Source: Streptomyces sp. DH12 (GTDB taxonomy: Bacteria > Actinomycetota > Actinomycetes > Streptomycetales > Streptomycetaceae). Taken from it: a DNA stretch of 53,819 bases. Made by a program: the position numbers and the translations under genes. Below are positions 15,575 to 24,117 of this stretch, one piece after another; the first letter of the stretch is position 1; each line of letters opens with the position of its first letter. Under the pieces are notes generated by a model. It saw nothing but the letters and a program-made list of their open reading frames with translations. It made no database searches and had not been told where the DNA came from. The stretch is taken from assembly GCF_020873895.1 (NCBI RefSeq), contig NZ_JAHWGT010000045.1:1-53819 (forward strand), in the 5' to 3' direction.

Positions 15575-15675
15575 GAGTTACGGCTGTCGCCGTGGTGTGC
15601 GTATGGCGTCGGGACGGGAAGCCACCCCGCGCCGACAGAAAGAACTATACCGCCTCTATCGCCACACTCAAAGCG
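15575..15675 (-). promoter_or_regulatory. Promoter and hairpin leader for 15192-15560
   Basis: -35 TTTGAG (15667-15672), 17-bp spacer, -10 TATAGT (15644-15649). Hairpin 15608-15636: GTCGG..GCGGGG against CCCGTCCCGAC, loop TGGCT. CATACGCA replaces CACACGCA. Confidence 0.82.
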
Positions 15676-15705
15676 TGCAGGAATGCTGCAAGCGGGGGCG
15701 AAGCA

Positions 15706-16560
15706 TCAGAAGAGGCAGTCATCGGCGCGGGGGAGGATGGCAGGCTCGGGGGCGTCGGCCGCTGCCGTGGAGAGAACTTCACCCGCGATGGTCAGGGGCG
15801 GCGGCGCGTGGATCTCCTTGCGCGCGGGAGCGACCTGACGCGGGCTGATGGTTCCCTCCAGCGGCTGGCGGGCATCCAGGAGCGCGAGGATTTGCAAGAC
15901 CAGGTCGGCCGGCACGTCCGTCAACTTCATGTTGGCGTGCTGGGCGTCGTTGGTGAGCATGACGCTTCCAGAGGCGTGGGCGGCCGCGCCCTCGCGGGAA
16001 TACTGGCCTCCGGACCAGTAGGAGATGTGGCGATGCGGCGCCTCGTGCTCGTTGACGTGTGCGGCATGCAGCCCGGGCAGCGCCTGTTCCATGCGGCGGT
16101 TGAGTGCCCGGCGGGCCGCGCGCTCCCGGTCGGCCTGGCGCGCGCTCTCCAGCGCCTGCCCGATGACGGCGAGGTAACCGGGCATCCACCGACGCACGAT
16201 GTCGCGCGCCATGGCCGTGGGCTCGCGGTCCATCGACACCGTGACGGCCTCCGCGTGGCGCACGTTCGAGTCGGCCGGATAGATCCCCCTTACGGTCAGT
16301 CGGCGGCCTGCGCCTCCCTTGTGGTAGCCGCCTTGGTGGCTGAGGTCGAAGCCCAGCCCGTCGGGGTGGTGCAGCGTGACAGAGCCGTAGCAAGCCTGGC
16401 CGGCCTTGTGTGTCCAGCCACCGCCCTGGATACGGTCGGCGTTCAGTGCAGCGGCCAGCCGCGTTCCCAGTGCGTCAAATCGGCGGTGCAGTGCTCGTCG
16501 CTCATCTTCGATCTTCTGGCTCATCGGCGTGCCGTGGTCGGACGTGGTCACCGGTTCCAT
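15706..16560 (-). CDS. Hypothetical protein ending DDCLF
   Basis: A 284-residue protein starting at ATG 16560 (CAGGAGACATATG). The N-terminus is helical (KIEDERRALHRRFDALGTRL). The middle reads VTLHHPDGLGFDLSHQGGYH and VRGIYPADSNVRHAEAVTV, followed by helix ESARQADRERAARRALNRRM. Histidines cluster (NEHEAPHRHISYWSGG). It ends PRADDCLF, part of the LF-ending series. It lies downstream of the methyltransferase gene in the same direction after 89 bases and is probably co-transcribed with it. Function unknown. Confidence 0.7.
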   Translation of the reverse strand: MEPVTTSDHGTPMSQKIEDERRALHRRFDALGTRLAAALNADRIQGGGWTHKAGQACYGSVTLHHPDGLGFDLSHQGGYHKGGAGRRLTVRGIYPADSNVRHAEAVTVSMDREPTAMARDIVRRWMPGYLAVIGQALESARQADRERAARRALNRRMEQALPGLHAAHVNEHEAPHRHISYWSGGQYSREGAAAHASGSVMLTNDAQHANMKLTDVPADLVLQILALLDARQPLEGTISPRQVAPARKEIHAPPPLTIAGEVLSTAAADAPEPAILPRADDCLF

Positions 16561-16649
16561 ATGTCTCCTGTACTGCGATGGGGAATGAGGGGCGGGGGCG
16601 TGCCCGGGATCCCCGGCGCGGGGATCCCGGGCACGCTGGCGGGCGGGTG

Positions 16650-17546
16650 TCAGAACAGGAAGCCGTCGGCCTCCGCGCCGCCTGCTGCCTCCGCCGCCGC
16701 GGGGACGAGCTCGGCGGGCGCGGACCTCGGAGCGACGGCGCGGCGCTCGTCGTGGCTCAGGGCGGGGACGTCCACGCGGCTGGTCAGCACCTTGGGCGGG
16801 TGCTCCTCGAAATCACACGTGACGACCTCGACCGCCGGGGAGACTCCGCGCCACTCGCTGACGTAGTACGAGGTGTCAATCCCGATGTTGTCGCCGAGCA
16901 CGATGCCCGTCTGGCGGTGGAAGCTCTCGTATCGGGAGCTCTCGCGCTGCCGGTAGTACGGCTTCCCGCTGTACTCGAAGGGTGACGACATCTGCGGGAC
17001 GATGAACGCCCCGTGCCGCGCGATCTGGGAGGCCACCGCGATGGTGTGGTACTCGAAGTACGGTCCCCGGTAGCCGGGGGCGTTGCCGGAACGCGCGATG
17101 TTCCCGAACGGCGGGTTGGCTATGGCCGTGTCGAACGTGCCCAAGTTCATGCCGGGCACGTCCAGGACGTCACCCTCGATCCAGGTGGCTTCGGGAAGGA
17201 TCTTCCGGCCGACGGCGATGTAGGCGGGGTTCTTCTCCACGCACACGATCTCTCGCGGCGGCTTGTTCTCCCACCGGCGCGTCCAGAGCTCGCGGCAGCC
17301 GTAGGCGAGCATCCCGATCCCGGCGCACAGGTCGATGATCCGGTCCCCCACCACGTGGAACCGCAGATCGAAGCCGAGACCCTCGGGGGTGAAGAACGCG
17401 CCGTCCAGCGAGTTGGTGACGTTGGACGACTCCTGCCAGTGGTTCAGGACCGTGTCCTTCTCGTCCTCGGTGAGGTCGCGCTTGAGCGCGACCAGCTGGC
17501 ACGCCTCGCGGTGCTTCTTCGCGTCTTCCTTCGACAACTTGGCCAT
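16650..17546 (-). CDS. Class I SAM-dependent DNA methyltransferase (NPPF)
   Basis: A 298-residue protein starting at ATG 17546 (GAAGGG about 9 bases upstream). Motif I IDLCAGIGMLAYG (residues 71-83) is the SAM loop, E104 in VCVEKN fits the ribose-binding acid, and IANPPFGN (142-149) is the catalytic motif of N6-adenine and N4-cytosine methyltransferases, including antirestriction-type enzymes on mobile elements. No target-recognition domain or partner endonuclease is present, so it is likely a solitary enzyme that protects or marks plasmid DNA. It ends EADGFLF. RNA methylation cannot be excluded by sequence. Confidence 0.85.
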   Translation of the reverse strand: MAKLSKEDAKKHREACQLVALKRDLTEDEKDTVLNHWQESSNVTNSLDGAFFTPEGLGFDLRFHVVGDRIIDLCAGIGMLAYGCRELWTRRWENKPPREIVCVEKNPAYIAVGRKILPEATWIEGDVLDVPGMNLGTFDTAIANPPFGNIARSGNAPGYRGPYFEYHTIAVASQIARHGAFIVPQMSSPFEYSGKPYYRQRESSRYESFHRQTGIVLGDNIGIDTSYYVSEWRGVSPAVEVVTCDFEEHPPKVLTSRVDVPALSHDERRAVAPRSAPAELVPAAAEAAGGAEADGFLF

Positions 17547-17559
17547 GGGTGACATCCCT

Positions 17560-17648
17560 TCGGGAGTGGTGTGCGTGTGGCGTCGGCACGGGGAGCCACC
17601 CCATGCCGACAAGAAGAACTTTACTAGTTTCAGCCCCATATGCGAAGC
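17560..17648 (-). promoter_or_regulatory. Promoter and perfect hairpin leader for 16650-17546
   Basis: -35 TTCGCA (17641-17646), 17-bp spacer, -10 TAAAGT (17618-17623). Hairpin 17582-17610 is perfect: GTCGGCATGGGG against CCCCGTGCCGAC (12 pairs incl. one G-T), loop TGGCT. CACACGCACAC follows. Confidence 0.9.
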
Positions 17649-17678
17649 GTGAAAGGGGCCGTGAGCTGCGGCGATGGG

Positions 17679-18068
17679 CTAGAAGAGCGTGGCCGTGTCG
17701 TCGTCCGCCGGGGTTGGGTCGGGCAGGAGTACGGCGAGGAGTTGGGCGGTCCGCCGCCGTGCCTCGTTTCTGCGGGCGGCTCGTTCCTCGGGGGTGGCCC
17801 AGCGCACCATTACGGCGTCGTGGTACGCGGATTCCTCACAGGTGTACCCGACTCGCTCCAGGGCCTGCCGCATGTCGTACAGCGTCATGTACCAGTCGTC
17901 ATCCCTGGCCGTAAGCAGCACCTTGCCGGGTGCGTTTACGTCTGCGCCGTCCTCCGCCGTGAAGTGGCCGGAGTCCGGCCGCTTGTCGAGGGGGCAGAGG
18001 TTCCCGTCAAGCGTGGCCGGCAGGTAGCCCCAGGACTCCAGCCGACGGATCACGGTCTGGCGCTTCAC
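17679..18068 (-). CDS. Hypothetical protein ending TATLF
   Basis: A 129-residue protein starting at GTG 18068, six bases after the stop of the upstream gene, so translation is probably coupled. It begins with a helix KRQTVIRRLESWGYLPATL and then DDWYMTLYDMRQALERVGYT, with a basic helix RRNEARRRTAQLLAV. It ends DDDTATLF, another LF terminus. Function unknown. Confidence 0.7.
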   Translation of the reverse strand: MKRQTVIRRLESWGYLPATLDGNLCPLDKRPDSGHFTAEDGADVNAPGKVLLTARDDDWYMTLYDMRQALERVGYTCEESAYHDAVMVRWATPEERAARRNEARRRTAQLLAVLLPDPTPADDDTATLF

Positions 18069-18073
18069 TCGCC

Positions 18074-18487
18074 TCAAGCCGTGCCCCCCTCGTTCGACGG
18101 CTGCGGCGCCTGCACGATCAGCACGGGGGCATTGATGGCGAAGATCTCGCACGGGGTGTCGTCGTCGACGGCGGGCGCCAACCGGATGTATCGGGTGACG
18201 TCGCACTCGGGCCGTTCCCAGCAGCAGGCCGCCCAGCAGGGGACGGTCATCGGGGCGGGTGCGGCAGTGACGATCTCTTCCCAATGCAGCAGCTGGCGGG
18301 GGTTGCCCAGGTCGTCGGCGAAGTCACCGAGCAGCAGATCCCCGGCCTTCGCCTGCCGGGCGCGGACGACACGGATACGTTCGGGCGTGGTGCCATCGGG
18401 AAGCGGGTCGTAGTCCTCGCCGCTGGGGCGGTCGGTGATGACCAGGGGTGTGGTGTCACCGTCAAGGACGATGGTGCGGGCTGACAC
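18074..18487 (-). CDS. Hypothetical Cys-containing protein
   Basis: A 137-residue protein starting at GTG 18487 (GGAGGTCATCCCGTG). It includes TIVLDGDTTPLVITDRPSGE, RVVRARQAKAGDLLLGDFAD and CWAACCWERPECDV, a cysteine group that might bind metal. It overlaps the control region of the next gene closely. The 188 bases upstream (18488-18675) hold no gene but have GC-rich inverted repeats. No promoter of the common type precedes it. Function unknown. Confidence 0.68.
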   Translation of the reverse strand: MSARTIVLDGDTTPLVITDRPSGEDYDPLPDGTTPERIRVVRARQAKAGDLLLGDFADDLGNPRQLLHWEEIVTAAPAPMTVPCWAACCWERPECDVTRYIRLAPAVDDDTPCEIFAINAPVLIVQAPQPSNEGGTA

Positions 18488-18628
18488 GGGATGACCTCCA
18501 GTAGATGAGCGGGGCGGCCGGGCGCGGTGCGGCGCACCGGGTTGCCCCGGGGTGGCGTAGTCGGCGGCCGCGGCGGCCGCTCGGGGGCGGCCGTCGCAGC
18601 GGCCGGCGGGGCGACGGCGAGCCGTCGC

Positions 18629-18670
18629 GTCAACCGCTCTGCCCCAGGGCGCGAACCCTGGGGCGGCGGC
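18629..18670. terminator. Hairpin after 18676-19272 gene
   Basis: Arms GCCCCAGGG and CCCTGGGGC around a six-base loop, immediately after the stop at 18676 on the minus strand. Probable end of the 19728-18676 transcript, or attenuation before 18074-18487. Confidence 0.5.
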
Positions 18671-18675
18671 AGCGG

Positions 18676-19272
18676 TCAGGCTGCGGCGTCCATGGCCTCG
18701 ATCTGCTGGGCGACCCGCTCCAGCGCGTCCGCCTCGCGCTCGTAGTCCCATGCGTCCGGCCGGTCCCGCAGATCGTGCAGATACGTGATGCGGTCCTCGC
18801 GGTCCAGCGCCAGCAGCCGCATGCGCCGCTCTTCCGGCGTGCTGTAGATCTCCCGGCAGATCCAGCCTCCCCCCAGGTCCATGACCGTGCTGGAGATGTA
18901 CCAGCGGCCTCCCGATCGGCTGTAGAAGCTGATCCGCGCGGCCCGGTCGCTGCCGCACCGGTTCGCGGGTTCCTGCTCCGCGAAGATGACCAGTTCTCCC
19001 CGGCCCGTGCCGATGCGGACCATGTCGCCGTCGACGGCGGGGATGTGCAGCGGCTGGCCGTCCGGCGCGATCTTCGTCACGGACGACGTACGGACACAGG
19101 TCAGCACGATCCGGCCCGTCTCCGGGTCGCTGAGGATCAGGCGCTCGTCAATGCCCATCCAGTACGGGATCTCGTGGTCCTCGCCGCGCGGGCAATCCGT
19201 CTCATGCCGGGCGATGTAGCGGCCGTGGGCGTCGGTGATGCTGCCGTGGTAGTCGACCGGGAACGTGTGCAT
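18676..19272 (-). CDS. Hypothetical protein
   Basis: A 198-residue protein, ATG at 19272 (GAGGAGCCCAGCCCATG). N-terminal segment FPVDYHGSITDAHGRYIARH with nearby Cys; central beta-rich part ERLILSDPETGRIVLTCVRT and GELVIFAEQEPANRCG; C-terminal helices PEERRMRLLALDREDRITY and DALERVAQQIEAMDAAA. Downstream of 19366-19728 and separated from it by a leader hairpin. Function unknown. Confidence 0.7.
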   Translation of the reverse strand: MHTFPVDYHGSITDAHGRYIARHETDCPRGEDHEIPYWMGIDERLILSDPETGRIVLTCVRTSSVTKIAPDGQPLHIPAVDGDMVRIGTGRGELVIFAEQEPANRCGSDRAARISFYSRSGGRWYISSTVMDLGGGWICREIYSTPEERRMRLLALDREDRITYLHDLRDRPDAWDYEREADALERVAQQIEAMDAAA

Positions 19273-19279
19273 GGGCTGG

Positions 19280-19342
19280 GCTCCTCGCGGGGTGTGCGTG
19301 TGAGGGTCCGGGGGCGACGGTGCCGACCGTCGCCCCCGGCGG
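19280..19342 (-). promoter_or_regulatory. Leader hairpin plus CACACGCACAC box, no promoter
   Basis: On the minus strand CCGGGGGCGACGG pairs perfectly with CCGTCGCCCCCGG around loop TCGGCA, then CACACGCACAC and GAGGAG before the ATG at 19272. No -10 box is present: an intergenic copy of the leader family. Confidence 0.7.
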
Positions 19343-19365
19343 TGATGGAGGGTGCTGCGGGGCCG

Positions 19366-19728
19366 TTACTCGGCGGTGCCGCGCGCGAGCTCCTCGAAGT
19401 CCTGGCGGCTCGCACACTGGAGAACAGCGGCGATCACCGTGTGCATGGTGACGGTGCTGGGCAGCATGGCCGCGACCTGGCGCACGTCCTTGGTCTCGCG
19501 CCACATCAGGTAGAGCGTCCTGCGCCGCCGGTCGGCCGTCCGGTTCTTGGCCTTGAGGATCGCCTGAAAGTCGACCTCCGTCTCCAGCGCGGAGGTACGG
19601 AGGTCTCGGAGGACGGGCCCGAACGGCTCGGGCTCCGGCTGGCTCTCCTGCTGGCCCTCCATGAGCTCGCGGAGCGCCGTCCGCTCGTCCTCGGTAAGAG
19701 CGGTGGTGTGCTGGTCGGTGACGGTCAT
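19366..19728 (-). CDS. Hypothetical protein
   Basis: A 120-residue protein starting at ATG 19728. The N-terminus is acidic and Gln/Glu-rich (RTALRELMEGQQESQPEPEP). The rest is helical (TSALETEVDFQAILKAKNRT; RRRRTLYLMWRETKDVRQVA; MHTVIAAVLQCASRQDFEEL), possibly a small DNA-binding or adaptor protein. Driven by the promoter at 19795-19823. Function unknown. Confidence 0.7.
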   Translation of the reverse strand: MTVTDQHTTALTEDERTALRELMEGQQESQPEPEPFGPVLRDLRTSALETEVDFQAILKAKNRTADRRRRTLYLMWRETKDVRQVAAMLPSTVTMHTVIAAVLQCASRQDFEELARGTAE

Positions 19729-19739
19729 GGTGTGCCCTT

Positions 19740-19825
19740 TCGCCGGTGTGCGTGTGGTGTCGGTGCGGGGTGCCACCCCGTTCCGACAAGAAGAACTTTA
19801 CCAGTGGAACCCCTCTAGGCCAAAC
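19740..19825 (-). promoter_or_regulatory. Promoter and hairpin leader for 19366-19728
   Basis: -35 TTGGCC (19818-19823), 17-bp spacer, -10 TAAAGT (19795-19800). Hairpin 19759-19787: GTCGG/CCGAC outer, CGGGG/CCCCG inner, loop TGGCA. The 160 bases upstream are nearly identical to those upstream of 29246 and 31568. Confidence 0.9.
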
Positions 19826-19902
19826 GTGAAAGGGCCCGTGAGCTGGGCAAAGGATCCACCGGGCGGCGGTCGGCGGACGGCCGGTCAACCCGACCACCGC
19901 TT

Positions 19903-19980
19903 GCCGCTGCTGCGCTTTTCAGGCCGGTCATTCGTACGGCGGTGCACCCGGGTGACGGCTGGTCACCTAAGCCGCCCACC
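19903..19980. repeat. ~80-bp plasmid element with GGTGAC inverted repeat
   Basis: Contains the inverted repeat GGTGAC-N5-GTCACC plus CTGCTGCGCTTTTCAGGCC and TCATTCGTACGGCGG. It is followed by a segment shared with 29430-29560 that includes the palindrome TCACCTCTTAAGAGGTGA (20006-20023). The region 20030-20491 holds no gene I can support. Confidence 0.8.
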
Positions 19981-20491
19981 GTTTCCGCTCCCCCGGCTCA
20001 CCTCTTAAGAGGTGACTCCTCGCGCGGTGAACTCCCCGGGGCCCCGTACGAACCTCAGCCACCGCACCGGCCCACGACCGGCCCGCACCGGTCCGCCGGC
20101 CTCTGGTGTCAAGCCCGGCCACCGCAGCGGCCGGCCACGGGTCCCGGTCCCCGGCGGGCGGGCGTCCGGAGGAGCCCGCCGGGGCGGCGCGCAAGGGAGC
20201 GCGAGCGACCGCAGCCCGGCCCGGGCGCCCCCGGCGCACGGGCCGGGCCGCCATAAGGAGGGCCCCCGGGGCCCGACGACGGCGGCGCACGGCCGGATCG
20301 CACCACCGGTGCGACGCACCACGACGAAGCAAGCGCACAGCGGATCTCCGTCGGTGCGGTCGGCGCTCCGCCGGCGTCCGCCCTACTGCGTACGCGCCGG
20401 GGGCCGCCCGGCGAGCCCTGTCGGCGCGCCGACCGCGCCACTCCGGGGCGGCCCGGGAGGTTTCCCCCCGGGCCGCCCCGGCTGGCCACTG

Positions 20492-21538
20492 TCAGGCTGC
20501 CACGGGCACCGCTTCCGCTTCGCTGTCGGCGGCCTCGGACGCGCCGGTCTCCTCGTCCTGGTCCTCGTCGGGGTCGGTGAACGCGAGGATGGCGCGCGCG
20601 GCTTCGACGACGCGCTGTCCGACCTCGACCATGGTCTCCTGCACCTTCTCCGGGGTCTTGCCCGCCCATCCCGCGATGTAGGAGAGAGACGAGACGGAGG
20701 AGTCAAGGCCCGCGACGGCGCAGACGATGAAGGCGACGGACTCGGCTTCGGTCTCCATTCGGCCCCGGTGCTGGCGGTACTCGGCCATGTCGGCCGTGTG
20801 GTCGAGCTGCACATGTCCGGCCTCGTGCGCGAGCACGGCGGCCGCGTGGGCCTCGGGGAAGTCCAGCCCGATGCGCACGGTTCGCGTGGCCGGGTCCGCG
20901 TACCCGTCGGCGGGCGCGGTGTGCCCGCGCTCGACCGTGTACCCGAGGGACTTCAGGCAGAGGGTGAGCCGGTCCATGAACTCGGCGGGTGCGGTGCCCT
21001 GTACCTTCCCGTTGATCTCCGGCAGCGCGACGTCACCGGCGGGCTCACCCTCGGGCTCCTGCGCCCCCTCGGCCCGTTCGGTCTGGCTGATGTCGAACAC
21101 CGAAATGGGCTTGAAGATCGTGATGTGCTTCTCGTTGCCGTGCTCGTCCTTCTGGGGCTCGCCGTTCTCATCCCGGGGCGTGACGGTGTTGGGGGCGAGG
21201 ATCCGAATTCCGCGCTCACCCTTGCGGACCTGGCGGCCGCGCGTCTTCCACTCGGTGTACCCGCGCACCTCCGTCGCGTGGGGGCACTGAGCGAAGATCA
21301 GCGCGGAGTTGCGGAAGGAATACTTGCGCATGATGCGGGAGCGCTGGGCCATCTTCTTCAGCAGCGCCGCCCAGCCCTCGGAGGATGCGAACTCCACGAC
21401 GGCGGCGGTGAGCTGCTCCTGCAAGCCCTGCACCTCGGCCTTGCGCTTCTCGGCGAACTCGGCGCGCTGCTCGGGCGTGAGCTTCTTCTTACCCTTGGTG
21501 GACTTCGCGGCGGAGCGGCGGCGGGTCGACGTGGCCAT
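20492..21538 (-). CDS. ArdC-like antirestriction protein with HEAGH metallopeptidase domain
   Basis: A 348-residue protein starting at ATG 21538. The basic N-terminus is followed by the ArdC-type single-stranded-DNA-binding domain (residues ~35-150: YSFRNSALIFAQCPHATEVR, GYTEWKTRGRQVRKGERGIR). A zinc metallopeptidase core follows with HEAGH at 238-242, D247 and E267 nearby. The C-terminus is acidic. ArdC-family proteins protect incoming plasmid DNA from restriction; the protease activity is not well established in the family. Single-gene unit, flanked by copies of the ~80-bp element on both sides. This is one of several antirestriction functions in the minus-strand block. Confidence 0.88.
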   Translation of the reverse strand: MATSTRRRSAAKSTKGKKKLTPEQRAEFAEKRKAEVQGLQEQLTAAVVEFASSEGWAALLKKMAQRSRIMRKYSFRNSALIFAQCPHATEVRGYTEWKTRGRQVRKGERGIRILAPNTVTPRDENGEPQKDEHGNEKHITIFKPISVFDISQTERAEGAQEPEGEPAGDVALPEINGKVQGTAPAEFMDRLTLCLKSLGYTVERGHTAPADGYADPATRTVRIGLDFPEAHAAAVLAHEAGHVQLDHTADMAEYRQHRGRMETEAESVAFIVCAVAGLDSSVSSLSYIAGWAGKTPEKVQETMVEVGQRVVEAARAILAFTDPDEDQDEETGASEAADSEAEAVPVAA

Positions 21539-21549
21539 GGTGGGTGCCC

Positions 21550-21640
21550 TTTCGCTGGGGTGTGCGTGTGGTGTCGGTGCGGGGTGCCACCCCGTTCCGA
21601 CAAGAAGAACTTTACCAGCGTGCCCCCCCTGGACCAAACG
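21550..21640 (-). promoter_or_regulatory. Promoter and hairpin leader for ardC-like gene
   Basis: -35 TTGGTC (21632-21637), 17-bp spacer, -10 TAAAGT (21609-21614). Hairpin 21573-21601 is the same sequence as at 19759-19787, loop TGGCA. CACACGCACACC follows. Confidence 0.9.
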
Positions 21641-21719
21641 TGAAAGGGCGCGTGAGCTGGGCAAACGGTCCACCGGGCGGCGGTCGACGGACGGCCGGTC
21701 GACGCTCCTACCGCTTGCC

Positions 21720-22174
21720 GCTGCTGCGCTTTCGGGCCGGTCATTCGTACGGCGGTGCAGCCGGGTGGCGGCTGGTCACCTAAGCCGCTCAGGGTGGCCG
21801 TGCTTGTGGCCTGTGGGGGTGGTCTCTCTCCGGGGCCCTGCACGCGCCTGGTGTCGGGGACCGGTGCCCGTGGCGGCCGGCACCGGGTCCGCGGCGGGTC
21901 GGGGCGGTCCTGGGCGGGCACGGCGCCGGGGTAGGGGATCCCGGGTCCCGGGGGGCGGGGGTCCGGAGGAGCCCCCCGGGACGGCCGCGCGCGGCGCGGA
22001 GCGCCAAACGGCGCCGCACGGCCGCGCCTCGACTACCCGCACCGCCGGCCCGCTCCACACCAGCCACCGGACCACACCAACCCCCGCGGGCCGGCCGCAC
22101 CCACCCGCACCGCGCGGCACACCCACCGGGCGCGCCCACCGCCGGATCGCACCGAAGGTGCGATGCACCACCGG
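21720..22174. repeat. 455-bp perfect direct repeat, copy 2
   Basis: Second copy of 3686-4140, 18,034 bp away in the same orientation. Its first 80 bases belong to the six-copy element. It lies upstream of the ardC-like promoter and downstream of 22242-22712. No gene inside. Confidence 0.9.
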
Positions 22175-22241
22175 CCGCCGAGAGGCAGGGCGCATCCGCG
22201 CCACCCCCTGCCCCTCGGTGCCTCACTGGCAGCGCCTTGCG

Positions 22242-22712
22242 CTATCGCTCGGTGAGACGGGATATGAGCCGGTCCCTGGCCGTCGTGATTTCGCTCGCGG
22301 CCAGGGTGACGGCCGCATGCACGGCGACCAACGCGCGGAAACGGCGGTGACGCGCGCCGGGACGGATCAGGGCCCGCACGCTGGAGCGCAGAGCCGCCCG
22401 GGCGTCCATGGCGTACCACCACCAGTCCGCGCCCACGGTGTACGTGCCGTCCGGGTTGGCCGTCACGACCTGGTCCTCGTATCCGTCCTCGTCCGCGAAG
22501 GCGACGGGGGCGCGCTCCACGACCCGGCCGTCCGGAAGGAGATCAACGGTCGTCGCTTCCGGGCAGTTCTCCGCCTCTTCCGCGACCTGCGCGGCGAGGA
22601 ACGGCAGCACCCAGCGGGGGAAGTCCGCAAGGCCATGACCTTGGAGGTTGGACACGTTGGCGGGATAGGGACCGAGCAGATCGTCGATGTGGGCGTAGGC
22701 GGGGTGGCGCAA
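22242..22712 (-). CDS. Hypothetical protein, TTG start
   Basis: A 156-residue protein. I take TTG 22712 because AGGAGGAAGCCC directly precedes it; the ATG at 22748 has no ribosome binding site. It contains RHPAYAHIDDLLGPYPANVS, FPRWVLPFLAAQVAEEAENC, a beta segment VDLLPDGRVVERAPVAFADE, WWWYAMDARAALRSSVRAL and a basic helical end. Follows 22827-23522 in the same direction after 114 bases. Function unknown. Confidence 0.7.
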   Translation of the reverse strand: MRHPAYAHIDDLLGPYPANVSNLQGHGLADFPRWVLPFLAAQVAEEAENCPEATTVDLLPDGRVVERAPVAFADEDGYEDQVVTANPDGTYTVGADWWWYAMDARAALRSSVRALIRPGARHRRFRALVAVHAAVTLAASEITTARDRLISRLTER

Positions 22713-22826
22713 GGGCTTCCTCCTGGGATCGGTGGCGAGTCCGGGCATAGGTCGACCCCGGCCGGTTGGGCAACCGGCCAGGGCCCGGAGAGAGGGGCAG
22801 CGCGCTGGATAAACGCGCGCTGCGGT

Positions 22827-23522
22827 TCAGTCGGTGGTCAAGATGGGGTCGAGCACCGCGTGCCGGAGCACCCCGGCCCCGGCATCGAGAGCTTCCGCGA
22901 CCGGGTCGGCGGCGAATCCCGCGTCACGTGCGGCGGCCAGCGCCGCTTGGGCCTGCGTGAGGGCCTCCAGCATCGGAGGGTTGTGATCGCGGGCGTAGCA
23001 GGCCAGCAGGAGCAGTTCGGCTTCCAGCGTGTGCAGAGTCCGGGCGGTTCGGTACTCGCTGGCCTCGATGTGCGCTGCGTTCAGCGCGGCCATGTCGATG
23101 TACGCCGGTGCGGCGGCCGCGCACGGCGGACGGAGGAACCTCGCCGGGGCGGCCTTCAGCAGAGCGGTGGCGGCGAGTAGCGCGGGGACCATGCGCCCCG
23201 CCTCTTCCGCTCCGGCCGCTGCCAGGATGCGGGCGGCTTCGGCGTAGCCGAGCGCGAGGGCCTGCCAGTTGGCGGCGTCCCGGTCCTGCGGCTCGCCCTG
23301 CGCGCGGTCGGTGTACTGCTTCTGCCGGGCCAGGCAGATGGCGCTCTGGCTCCGGAGCCACGTCGGGTCCGGCGCTCCCTTGAGCCCGGCTTCGATCCGG
23401 TTCGCTTGGACGCGGTAGGCGTCCGCCGTATGGGCAGCCTCGGCCATGGCGGTAGGCAGGTCCGCAGCCTTGGGGCCGGCGGGCGCAATCACGAGATCAG
23501 TCGGTGAGTCGGTGGTGAGCAC
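22827..23522 (-). CDS. Alpha-helical repeat-like hypothetical protein
   Basis: A 231-residue protein starting at GTG 23522 (AAAGGGCTATGCCGTG). Almost entirely Ala-rich helices (MAEAAHTADAYRVQANRIEA; LALGYAEAARILAAAGAEEA; ALNAAHIEASEYRTARTLHT; LEALTQAQAALAAARDAGFA), like a TPR-like or four-helix bundle scaffold. No catalytic residues are evident. First gene of its unit with the 22242-22712 gene behind it. Confidence 0.7.
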   Translation of the reverse strand: MLTTDSPTDLVIAPAGPKAADLPTAMAEAAHTADAYRVQANRIEAGLKGAPDPTWLRSQSAICLARQKQYTDRAQGEPQDRDAANWQALALGYAEAARILAAAGAEEAGRMVPALLAATALLKAAPARFLRPPCAAAAPAYIDMAALNAAHIEASEYRTARTLHTLEAELLLLACYARDHNPPMLEALTQAQAALAAARDAGFAADPVAEALDAGAGVLRHAVLDPILTTD

Positions 23523-23618
23523 GGCATAGCCCTTTCGATGGTGTGCGTGTGACGTCGGCGCGGGGGCCACCCCGTGCCGACAAGACGAACTTTACCACTT
23601 TGAAGCCTAAGCGTCACG
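23523..23618 (-). promoter_or_regulatory. Promoter and hairpin leader for 22827-23522 operon
   Basis: -10 TAAAGT (23589-23594); the -35 position reads GTGACG (23612-23617), a weak match. Hairpin 23554-23581: GTCGGCACGGGG against CCCGCGCCGAC with one A-C mismatch, loop TGGC. CACACGCACAC follows. Confidence 0.8.
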
Positions 23619-23677
23619 GGAATGACTGCCGCCGACCCGCCCGCACCCGGCACTCGGGTGCGGGCGGACAGTGGCGG

Positions 23678-23971
23678 CTATCGCAGCGCGGCGACCAGCT
23701 CGTAGCGGAGCTGCGCACGCGCATCGGGCGTGATCGCATCGAGCGCCCCGGAGGCTTCAAGGGCATAGGAAGCGGCCCGCGCGTGAATGTCGCCCCCACG
23801 GTCCGCATCCTGGACGGCTCGGGCGTAGCCGTACCAGAAGGAGGCCAGTTCCGCGTCACTGAGGGCCTGGAGCACTTCGAGCGGGGCCAGGTCGGCGTCG
23901 CCCGCGTCCGCGAGCACACGGTCGCGGAGCCCTGCCAGTACAGCGGGGGATGCGAGGGTGGGAGTCGTCAC
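23678..23971 (-). CDS. Small helical hypothetical protein
   Basis: A 97-residue acidic protein starting at GTG 23971 (GAAGGGATTGACCAGTG). Helical with AVLAGLRDRVLADAGDADLA, PLEVLQALSDAELASFWYGY and a final DAITPDARAQLRYELVAALR. Single-gene unit. No motif recognised. Confidence 0.68.
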   Translation of the reverse strand: MTTPTLASPAVLAGLRDRVLADAGDADLAPLEVLQALSDAELASFWYGYARAVQDADRGGDIHARAASYALEASGALDAITPDARAQLRYELVAALR

Positions 23972-23984
23972 TGGTCAATCCCTT

Positions 23985-24070
23985 CGGGGTGGGTGCGTGT
24001 GACGCCAGAACGGGGGCCACCCCGTTCCGACAGAAGGAACTTTACCGCATTCACACCCTCCAGCAAAGCT
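23985..24070 (-). promoter_or_regulatory. Promoter and hairpin leader for 23678-23971
   Basis: -35 TTTGCT (24062-24067), 17-bp spacer, -10 TAAAGT (24039-24044). Hairpin 24004-24031: GTCGGAACGGGG pairs fully with CCCCGTTCTGGC (two G-T pairs), loop TGGC. CACACGCACCC follows. Confidence 0.85.
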
Positions 24071-24117
24071 CGTCGTGCCGTCCAGGCATTTCGCCGCCAG
24101 CGCTCGTGCCGGTACAC

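Noticed and set aside
19740-19800. His-rich leader peptide reading SERGGTPHRHHTHT through the leaders
   Set aside because: The same frame appears at several leaders simply because the DNA element is conserved; it overlaps the predicted -10 or 5' end, has no ribosome binding site and is not kept in frame or length between copies.
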